Source of the DNA: Mimachlamys varia
Taxonomy: Eukaryota; Mollusca; Bivalvia; Pectinida; Pectinidae
NCBI GenBank assembly: GCA_947623455.1
Contig: OX392541.1
Location: 8,622,719-8,686,718 of the forward strand
Direction of reading: 5' to 3'
DNA: 64,000 bases
The notes beneath the pieces were generated by a model. The model made no database searches, was not told the origin of the DNA, and worked only from the letters and a program-made list of their open reading frames with translations. Shown piece after piece: positions 23,253-34,700 of the stretch (positions within the stretch are counted from its first letter, which is position 1; the number at the start of each line of letters is the position of its first letter). The translations under genes were made by a program, and so were the position numbers.

Positions 23253-25716
23253 TTTGTGCATAATTAGGGATATAGGTGACCAATGACTTCTGGTTTGTTG
23301 ATTATTTTCTAGGGTTATATCTAAATGATGACGTCTATTTTGTCCATTGCCATAGGTTACAGATGGCAAGATTTTGTCGATTACGACTGTTCACGATTGT
23401 ATAGGTCCAGGTATAGTGATGTGTTTCTGTTTTTTACAATACAACAAAAAATGAACATAAAATTAATTGTTTATTTTCTTTTTACATGCAATTTTTACAT
23501 AAATTCATAAGTGTAGCAAGGCTATATGCAATATAATGTACACTGAATGGATCATTTGTTAATCCATATTGGAATGTCAAAAACAAAATACATGTTCTTA
23601 ACTATATTTGCTTATTGCAAGAATCATTAGCTTATACCATGTTGTTTAGTTACATGTAAATGAAAATATAGCTCATTGTATAAGGTTTTTTTTTCCCAAG
23701 TTTTTTGAGTTATTTGAAAATAATTTAAACAATAATTAACTTCTTAAACTAAATACTTAAATGACAGTAATAGGCATAGAAAGGCAGAAATATACTATCA
23801 TACAGTTAAGATTATCATTATTCTATATGTTATATTTGTACTGATTTCAGTAATAAAATGTTAATTACAACATAGTAGATACAAGCTTGCACAGGTAACT
23901 TTTGAACATCACACTTAAACATCTTATATATGGTATGACAGTCTGAGCAATAATTATACGCCAATATAAATTTATGTACTGGAAGTAGGCATCATCACAA
24001 ATTTTTATTTTATTTTTTAAGAGAAAACAAATGTGATATTTCATGTGTTCATTTGTAAGATGTGTATTCAAAGTTTTCATATATTAATGTTTGTTTCACA
24101 AACATAAACAATTAATCCTCTCTAATAATTTAAGGACACAACCAAAATCATGTTGATATGGATTCTATGAATTTAGCATTTACAAGTATGAATCTATTCA
24201 TTAATGGTATGAGACTATTGAATATAGAGATTTGCTGAAGTTTAATTCAGCACCTGATATATATGATAAATAGTTATATAGGTACTTGTTAACAAATTTA
24301 TACTGATGGAGTTCACACAATAAATGGTTATCCACTATATTGACTTTTTTATAATCATTTGCATTTAACATCATCATCATCATGAGAGGGTGAGTTTACG
24401 AGTGTTTACCACTGCGCCAGTGACCCCTCTACATCATACTTACAACCAGTGATGTTGAAGTGGATACCATTGTGTGATTGTGTCTGATGACAGACAACTG
24501 TATGTAGTTGTAGTTTAATACAGTTGTTCAAAATTATATAATTCATATTTGTAAGTTTTTTCCTTGTTCACAATTTCATCTTTGTATTGCATTGAGGTGA
24601 ATCATATCAGTGAACATCAGCTTTGCTATCATGGTATGATATGATATACAATTATTCATGATACTATTATCTTTTTAATTGCACTCATATAATCCATATC
24701 AAACTATTGATGATGGTCTATCTTAACATTGACATATAAAGATATGATGCAAAATGTAAACATTATAAGGAGTAAAGAATTAAATTGTTCTGTGGGTTGC
24801 TATCTTACAAGGAATTTGGGTATTATACTAAATGTTTTATCAAAAAGCACATCAGTGTATACAGCATGCACCATATATATTAAAGGAGAATATACAAGTA
24901 AATTATGATAATTTAAAACCATTCTGTCTCAGGTGAACTTTTTAGTTTGGATTACAAAATAGTAATAATATATTGAATGCATACATGTATTTTTGTTCAT
25001 GAAACAACATATTTTACAACACCAATAACAGAATGTCATGAGGGAAAAAACATGTTTATCATATAATTGGATAAAAAAGTAAATAGTTGCAAATCATCCA
25101 AAATACTGAATATAGAAAAAGCTTACTGCTAACAAACATATGCAGATCTTCAGATGATTAACAAAGTTCAATTAATACAGTACGTGTGGCCCCCAGGATA
25201 AACAACATCAGCAACACTGAGGTTCATGATCTTCAGGGAAACATGTTCATGTCCATAATGAATACTTTTTAAAGAGCTTTTCACGACACTGTCACATTTC
25301 TTCACAGGTACAGGATTGAACGTGGAATGGAACTTTACTTGGTGACGGGGGCGACACATTACACTCCAGAGGTTTTTCATATACATTGTGATTAAATTAG
25401 TTACAATACCGGGAAAAAATAAGTTGAAAAAAGATTATCAAATCGAACACAAAATACACAAGAACTCAATGTAGTCTACTTAGAGCACTGTAAAACAACT
25501 TATTTTCAGAGTGACTTAACTTTGCGTTTTTATGCATTTTAATGTTTTTGGATCTGAAATTGTACTTGGGATTGAAGTACATCATAACGAGTTTAAAAAT
25601 TTCCACAAATATAAATTGCCACGAAAGTGTTAAAATAAAATGCACGCAAAAATAAGTTGATAATCAGAAGAAATAAAATGGGTGGACACCCAGATTGTTC
25701 AAACCACCCAGGTGAT

Positions 25717-25760
25717 GTATTGCCATGGAATCTCTATATCATAGAGATTCATGGCAATAC
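25717..25760 (-). terminator. Strong hairpin just downstream of the Rep/helicase stop
   Basis: A 20-21 bp stem (GTATTGCCATGGAATCTCTAT paired with its complement, one bulged base) with a 3-nt loop lies 16 bp beyond the stop codon. It could shape the 3' end of the mRNA. Helitron-class elements also carry a hairpin near their 3' terminus, so it may instead mark an older or alternative element end. Confidence 0.55.
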
Positions 25761-25775
25761 ACACACTACTATTGA

Positions 25776-28700
25776 TCATGGCGGGTTTTGATAATTTGCA
25801 GCACAGTAAATCATGTCATGGTCAGACCAGTAGGCTTCTAAAACACCACTTTTATTGTCTGTGAAGTTTGTGAATATAAGATCTAATTTAGTTTTCGCTT
25901 TAGTCGTTGTTTGACTGATAATTTGTTTGCAGTGAAATGTAGTCTCCATAAACCTCAGAAAAGCATTATGTTCAATTTTCATCAAATTTACATTAAAGTC
26001 TCCCATTATAACAATTTGTTCATTAATGTTTAAAAGTGGTAGGAGATATTTATTCATTACAGCATAAAAGTGTGTAAGTGGACATGAAGGTTTCTTGTAC
26101 ACAACTGCACACTGAACAATGGATTTGCACAGACTGAGAGAAAGAAAAGAAAATTCTACATCTTCAGTAGAAAACTTTTCATGTGACCAAACATCAAGAT
26201 GAGATTTCACATAAACTACAATTCCATGGTGAGGTCTTGACTGCGAGTGCAGTACATCATTTCTGTACATTCTGAATCCATCAAGTGTAAATTTGTCATC
26301 TGCATCATTTGCATAAAGTCGAGACTCTGCTATGCCAATTACATCAGCTGCAAAAACATTTGGATCTGATCGTATATCCAAAATGTGTTTGTTTAAAGAT
26401 CTGACATTGTTGAAAATAAATTTTCTTTGCATATCTGTATGATAAAGTGGAGTAAAACAAAGTTTGAATCCCTGTTGTCTCAACCTTTGCATCTCTGCAT
26501 CAACACTTTTGTCTTTGGAAAGACTATCTTCATTGAAGTCAACGATATGAAGATTTTTCAGTGACCTAACACGGGAAAGAGCAACATAGTGGATATGTGG
26601 AATTTTTCTTTTCTTTGTTTGTGACAAACTGACTACAACTTGGTTCAATGTTGCACCCTGTGCCTTGTGGACAGTTTTTGCAGCAGATGGTTGAAATGGA
26701 AACTGTATTCTTTCAAACGTCTTTCTATTGTACACGAATGTACGTTTTGTTTCAAAAATCGGTGTCCAGTTGCTTTCCACTCTAATAGAGAACAAATGCT
26801 TGTATTGTTGTCTCCGAATTGCACCCACTTTTTGATCTTGAAATGATACCCATACAATACCTGGTCGTAAGACAGAATCTTTGTACTCAATATGTTTCAC
26901 AACACATGTACTGCCATTTGTTAAACCGTCAGCAACATCAATGTTAACAGAAATGTCATAAATCATATCTACTGCAATAGTTAAATTGTTCTTCAATTGC
27001 CCAGTATTTGCTTGTTTTTCTGGAAGATTCTTAATCAAGGACATTTTGACATCAAGTGAAAGTTTTGTTTGGGACAAAACATCTGTGTCAGCTTTGACAT
27101 TTATTTTGCATGTGGCAAGGTTTTCCATGAAATTGTTGTTGAAGTCATCAACAAACTTATTTTCAATGAAAAGATGGGGTGCTGAGGTTGGATATTCAGG
27201 TGAGCCTGCTTCTACTTTACGTTTCAAGATAGTTTGTCTGTCTTCATCTGTTAACTGATTGTGTCTGAGTCTATTGAGGAGCTCTGAAAACTCAATGTCA
27301 TCTTTTTGACGCATGATTTCAGTCAGTTGAAACATTGTGAAGTGCTCCTGCCACAGATTTTTGGCAAGACCTTGGCCGGGACAAGAAAGATCTTTGAAAA
27401 CCCAGGAATCTCCAATAGGAGAAAGCTGATATAAATCACCTACAACTACTATGCTTATACCACCAAAGTCTTGTTTTGTAGCAGTCAATTGTTGCAGCCT
27501 TTCATGAATGAAGGCCAACAGTTTATTTCCTACCATAGAAATTTCATCTATGATTATTACAGACAAGTTTCTGTACTTTGTGCGGTACGTGTTCAATTCA
27601 TCAGCATACATGTTTTGTTGTGTCTGGTACATCTTCTTGTGAAAAGCTGATGCTATTGTCAATCCATTAATGTTGAAAGCTGCTTTTCCTGTGTATGCAC
27701 ACAACAAAATTCTCACATCATCAGGATCTTCTCCTTCCTCTGAACACAATGCTCTATGCAGTGTTTGAAAAATGGCATCAATGACAACTGATTTTCCTGT
27801 TCCTGCACCTCCAGTTAAAAATGCATAAATTGGTTCATTTTTGTGTTTGATCCAGTGTGTCACATGGTTGTGAAATTCTCTTTGTTTGCAATTTAAACAC
27901 TGAAGAAGTTTATGATATTGTTCTTCACTTATCCTATTTGGACTTGTTTGTACTTCTGATGTTTTAGCTGGAAAACCAATATCTGGACCAATATCATAAT
28001 CTCTGTGACAGGCGCTGTCAGGATCAAAATGTACTAACTGTTCTGAAGGTTTTGAACCAACGGCTGCATCTTCTGCTTCAACATGTTCAGTGTTTGGAGC
28101 TACATCATCAAACTCGTCTATTTCACATTCAGCTTGAAGTCTTGCTTGTTCTAGTTCTTCAACAAAATGTTCATATTTCTTTTGTATCAGTTTTATAATG
28201 TTGACTTTGCTTTTATAATGTTGCTCAAACGTATCATGTCCACCAAGAATGTCAGTGTTTTCATTTCGCCATGGAAGGAATAGAAATATCTTTTCTCTAT
28301 AGTGCTGTTCTGAGTTGGTTTTTTTGCTGTAACCAACATACCTTATGACCCTTTTGTTTTTTCTTTTTCTTATCTTTATTCCATTCCTAAGATGGACAAC
28401 AACATTTTCTGGTGAAAAGTCTTCATTGTCATCAGATGTGTTTTGTAAATTGTCATCATTATGTTGGTCAGATTCTGTATGTTCCTTTGTATGTTCTTTT
28501 GGAAATGTCATTTCAAGTTCAGATACTACATCAGCAAGGCACCAGTTGTCAAGTTGTTTTGGCCTTTTGGCATACCTGGTGATCATATTATCAGCTTTGA
28601 TATCAGTTGAATCCTCTGGCAAATTTTCAAGATCATCTTGACTCTTCAAGAGAAAGACTCTATCATCAGGAGGCGAAGTGTTTATGAAAACTACTTGTCT

Positions 28701-31700
28701 GGTAGATTGTGTCAGAGGCATCTGGAGTATAAGATAACTTGCTTCCTGGGCACTGACCTCTACAAAGTTCAAGAATTTGTTACCAATATGTCTGACTTGA
28801 CGTCTAAGATCCATATTTCCTTCAACTGCTTCCTGTGACGCTTTTTCTAACAAAGCACTGATACCTCTTTGTGACTTGCTAATGTAGGAAACAATATAAG
28901 TAGCACATGCGTATGGATCCAAAACAAACTGAATGTCAAGGTTTGCACGCCATGCTTTCAGTACATCAGGATTGTAGTAGTTCACTCTCATTTCAGCAGG
29001 ATTTCTCCTAAGAAATATCTTCGGGCCTTTAAGTGAAGCTCTGATACATTTGACATATTCTTCTTCTTCCATCTGAACTACTGTTTGAAGAAATGTATGA
29101 AAACTTAGGGTGCAGTCATCTTTTAGTTCATTCATTTTTTTCTGCAAATTGGTATATTTTTTTTTGTATTCATTAACTTCAGTCTCTAATGGTTCAAGAA
29201 GCATTGTTCTTGGTAAAGGAGGGAGAGGAAACCCAAATCTACAGATAGCTTTGCCACCTTTCTTGCAGGTCTTTGAATGCTTGTGTACTTGTAACTGTAC
29301 CAATTCTTTCAAATCTGGATTTTCATTTTGTAACGAGCAGGTAACATATTTGTCCACATACTCCGCAAGAGTTTCCTCACTATCCTCTGGGTATTTTGGT
29401 GCAGCATTGGTCCAAAGAAGCATATGTATATGTGGAGAGCCTCTGTTTTGGAATTCTACTCGACGAAATGTATCTGTCACATCACCGATTGGATTATGAT
29501 GGCTTTTAAGGACAGTGTTTAAAAAGAGCTGAACTCTATTATCAAAAAATCTTGCGCAAGTTACAGGATCTTTGTTAACCAAGTTTGTTTTAAAATTCCA
29601 ATCTGCTTTTGCAAGATCATCTTCCGATAGGAGTTTCCCATCCAACTGGGCAAGAGTTTTCAAAAGATCTGTCCACCTTGTATCTGCTGACGACAATGAC
29701 ATAAACCAAGTAGGCAGGCCTAGTTGTCTAATCATTCCAAAAACATCTTTCTTTTTAGATGATAAGTAAGCTGGAGAGTTTCGTAGGGTGCGAAATATGT
29801 AATATCCTTCATTTAACCTCACAATTTCATTTGTAGTTGTGCTATCTCTAGCTTGACCAGCAGTTATTTGTTTCCCTTCTGATTTGCAACGGCGTAGAGC
29901 AAGGTTAACTTTATCACTGATCTGTTTTATCTGAATTTTTTTAAGTTTAAAGAAAATGTTTGGAACAGATTGAGCAGCCCTCCTATCAACACTTCTCAAT
30001 TCCCATTTTGCAATATCACTGTAATGAACAGGAATATGGCGTTCACTGTTTTCTAGCCTTCTTTGACCACAATATAATGTTGGAAAACAATGGTATTCTG
30101 CATCTTTATCTTCATACAAACTAATTGGCTTTTGGTTTTCACCAGGTGCAAAGACATATACTTTGTTGGCATCAGTATCAGCTTCATCAACCAGTGTATC
30201 AGAGTTGCCTTGAATGCATTCGTCCGGTAAAACTTCACAAAATCCATCATTAGCAATTTCAATCTCTCTAGTATCTTTTGACTGTGATTTACCAATATAT
30301 TCTGAAATCATTTCATTATCGTCACTTTGAATATCTTCTTTCCATGCAGTGTTGATGGTTACTCCTGCATTTTGATACATCTCGCTGTTCTCCATAAGCC
30401 ATTCAAGTGCATTCATTACGGCATTTGGTCTTACATTTTCAGTAAAACAAGCTGATTTATGAGATAGACGTTTTTTCAATTTTACAGAAATAGTTACATG
30501 CTCATCCATTGGTCTTGGCAATGCATTTACAGTTGGCTGAATATCAACTGGCACATTGACTACATTTCCTTTAGCTGAAAGCTGACCTCCTCTGGGCAAT
30601 TCTCTGATTTGCATAAAGGGTATTCTTTGTGAAATTAAACGCTCTTCTAAAGGGTGTAACTGTAAGACATCCGGTTTGTTGGGCCATACCATTCCATTTT
30701 TTTGGGCGAGTCGAGGGATTTTGTCTTCTTTAAGTGACGCTAAACAAGTCCTGCACAACCATTCTTCATTATCATGGGATTTAAAACCTGTACAATAGGC
30801 CTTGCTTTTTTCAGTGATGTTTGTGTTTGAAAGCTTGACTACACTCCTTGGAAACCACGTTTGTTGACAACACGTGCATACTTGGACTGGGCCTTGAGCA
30901 GCTTTTTCATGAAATTTTTTAATACATTGGTCGATTGTACTTCCGTAGGTTCTTTTCATTGACAAATCTTCTTCATGTTCACAAAAATCTAGTTTTTTTC
31001 GTTTGATTGCCTTTGTAATTTCGTCAGTGTCTTTTTCTTTTCTTCTATGTCTTTTCCTACTTTCTTGCTTTAATATTCTTTCAGCGTCTAACTGAAGTGG
31101 ATCTTGTCGTTTTATCCTTTTAGCTTCAACTTCATTATCACAAAATTCTTTGCTTTCTCTTGCCTTGGTCATACTTTTTAAAGTTCTTTGTTTCATTTTC
31201 AACTTCAAGTCTGGATTTTGTCGAGCAGCTTTCTGAGCTTTAGTCTCATATTCACAAAATTCTTTGCTTTCTCTTGCCTTGGTCATACTTTTTAAAGTTC
31301 TTTGTTTATTTTTCAACTTCATGTCTGGATATTGTCGAGCAACTTTCTGAGCTTCAGTCTCATGCTCACAAAATTCTTTGCTTTTTCTTGCCTTCCTTTT
31401 ACTTTGTAAAGTACTTTGTTTGTTTTTCAACTTCATGTCTGGATATTGTCGAGCAACTTTCTGAGCTTCAGTCTCATGCTCACAAAATTCTTTGCTTTTT
31501 CTTGCCTTCCTTTTACTTTGTAAAGTACTTTGTTTGTTTTTCAACTTCATGTCTGGATATTGTCGAGCAACTTTCTGAGCTTCAGTCTCATGCTCACAAA
31601 ATTCTTTGCTTTTTCTTGCCTTCCTTTTACTTTGTAAAGTACTTTGTTTGTTTTTCAACTTTATGTGTGGATGTTGTCGAGCAGCTTTCTGAGCTTTAGT

Positions 31701-34700
31701 CTCATGCTCACAAAATTCTTTGCTTTCTCTGGCTTTTCTTTTACTTTGTAAAGTACTTTTTTTGTTTTTTTGTTTCATGTCTGGATTTTGTCGTGCAGCT
31801 TTCTGAGCTTCATTCTCAAGTTCATAAAATTGCTTTATTTTTCTTGCCTTTGTTTTACTTTTTATTGAGTTTTTTCTATCAACGCTTTTGAGTTCTAAGC
31901 TTTCCCTACGCTTTCTCATGTCATTCCTCATGTATTGCTTTCTGTCAGATCTTGGACATGACTGGTTTTTACTTAGGACCTTTTCTTTGTTCATATTTTC
32001 TTGGTACTGAAAATATTTGTCCAACAGTGTCAGGTTTGGTTTTTCACTATAATTAGTTAGCAGTTTATCTTCATTTACCATTGAAGCAATATTACTTTCT
32101 TTATTTGCCTTCAAACTCACATCATCTTTTACATTTGTTACGTCACCTGTAGAATGCTCAACTTCATAATGCGCAACACAAACAGCTGTCACTTCAAACA
32201 TGTCGTGTGGTGAATAGTTCATAGAAATTGCCAAGTTCATGCAGTGATTGTACACCTCTTGAATACTTCGCAAGTATTTGAGGACACTCCTTCCATCTGA
32301 CACTTGTAAACCTGCTGTATTTCTAGAATGTGAATCAAATACAAAATATCCTACAATCTGTTTCACAACAACAAATGTATTACCTTTAAATGTAATGAAA
32401 GAGCCATGAATTCCATGTTGATCTAAAGCAAGATGCAATGCTTCATACAATGTAACAAATTGAAATTCATCAAAATCATTTGTATTGCCTAAAGTACCAG
32501 ACAGAGACTCTTGAAAATTTATTTTGAACAATTTTGCATTACATTCTATAAGCCTTGGAATGTCTGTTATAGAAAGATAATCATGATTCATTGTGGAACT
32601 TTTTCTTAGATAACTATACATTTCATCTCCTTTCATTAAAGCATGGTCCAAGTCAAAAGGTGTCCACAAACTCATACTTTTTTCTCTATTGTACAAAAGA
32701 GCAGACAAACTATTGAGTACACACTGTTTTCCTGCATTTTCAGAAAAAGTTGGATGGCCTTGGTGAAAGTTTCCCTGCACAACATCTTCATGGTTTTGAA
32801 AACCTATTTCAGCAGATGAATCTTTGTTGAAACATAGCTTCTCTAAACTCTCATATATATCATTTGCTTTTGCATTCTCTGTTAAGAAATCTCTCTTCCT
32901 AGGCTCCACATTGCTTACCATTGGCTCGGCTTTATCTTTGACAGCGCAAGATAATTGTACTGCAGGTTCCTTTAAATGGTTAATTGTTCCACTTTTGACA
33001 GGTGTTTTCGGAGCGGACTTTGCACATTTCAAGTGTTTATCAGCAGGGACAACTTCTTTTACCGAAAGAACAACATCATAATGTACAGAATGACGGTGTA
33101 TTAAATAAATAGCTTCCTGTTCAACTACAGCATTTTTATCTACCTGTTTAGCTGAAAAAAGTTGCCAAGAAAATGTGTGATCATTATAAATATAAATATT
33201 TGTTTTAAGTAAATCTGCGGCAGCAAGGATTTCAACTTCAGTAGCCCATGTACCATCACATCCCATATGTTTCTTTGACAAATATTCAGGAACAGACTTG
33301 AACCCTGATCGTAAATGGGTTTTGAACTTATTTTTGAATTTTGTCATGTGATTTACAATAGCATTTCGGAATATCATGTGTTGATTTTCTTCATCAGATA
33401 CAGCAAATGACAGGGCTCTAAAAAAGCAGTTTCCATCACCCATAATACTTTTGGTATTGACAGGTTTTCCCAAGCTTCTGGCAGTATATGTGCATACTGG
33501 TGTAATGTCAGCTTGATGGTCTAACAGTCTTAACAGTTTTTGTTTTGTGGAAACTGATAGTGGAAGAAAAGGGTAAATTACTGATCTAGTTTGCTTTTCA
33601 AAAACAACATCTGTATCAGCATTTTGATTAGCATAAGTTACATTTTGATTAGATGTGGTTGGTTTGATGTTACTTGAATGTACTTTTGCAGCAACTTTTC
33701 TTTGCGCATTGAATTTCTCGAAATGTTTTAAATTCGATAGTTCTGAAATCCGTTTTTCCACCTTTGTTTTCATTTCACTACTTATTTTTTCAAACACTGT
33801 AGTGTTTTTAAGTTTTGTGTTTATGTCAACAAATTTAGAACGCTGTGGTTTTCTCCTTTTGGTTTCATGTTGAATTTTGGCAAACATACCTGAATAATTA
33901 TCATCACAGTTTTGCAGAGTTTGTTGAACTTGCGTTTCTTTATGTTTTGTCAAATTTGCTCTGATTTTTGGTTGCTTTTGTTTACACGTGCTATCTAGAG
34001 GGCTTTTCTTTTTGCTACTTTTGTTTCTTCTTGGAGAACCAACATTTTCATTCGAGTGGCATGGTGTGGTCCTCTCTGTTACCACGACTAAATTCTTTCG
34101 TATCTTTCTAACGTTTGTGGGTAACTTTTCTTTCTGTATGCAATTACCTTTAAGAGACTTTTTGTTTTTTGTTGTTGCTTTTCTCTTCCAAACTGACGGT
34201 TTATTTATGGAATTAGGGTTTTCTTGTGCTTGTTTATTCTTATCTCCTTCTGTTTGTATTTGTTTTTTCATGTTTTTCCTTTTGTTTCTATCCAATTTAG
34301 CACTTATAAGCATAATGTTATAAAGCGGTTTTCTTGAGATCTTCTTGTGAATTTTAGATCTTGTTGCCATTTTCAAGGCAGTTTTTGTCACTTTTGCTCT
34401 TCTAAATCGATCATACTTGGCAGTAATAAGCATGATATTGTAAAGAGATTTTCTCTGTACCTTCCTTGCCAAAACTTTGGGAGAACTCCCCTCATTTCTT
34501 GTATAGATATTCGAGTTATTTCCAATATGATCTATTGCATTTTTTATCAATGCTGCATCACTCTGAGAATCATTGCACGATTCCTTTTGACATTGATTTT
34601 CACTTTGGTGAGCTTCATTTTGAGCTTGACTTGCATTCTTACAAGCTTCATTTGTAATATTGGGCACATCATTGTGAGATCCATTTGCGCTCTTGCTTAC

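Larger units (their letters stand above)
22480..23420. repeat. Degenerate short-period repeat around the SINE copies
   Basis: Outside the two SINE-like copies, variants of AGGTGACAAATGAC...TCTGTTTTGT recur every 55-70 bp. Copies occur at about 22560, 22610, 22670, 22720, 22810, 23270 and 23330. The pattern is heavily diverged. From 23420 to 25160 I see only AT-rich sequence without genes. Confidence 0.4.

Noticed and set aside
31274..31699. 141-codon plus-strand frame with repeated CFSTSCLDIVEQLSELQ
   Set aside because: It is antisense to the 114 bp coding repeats. The minus-strand frame has the domains.
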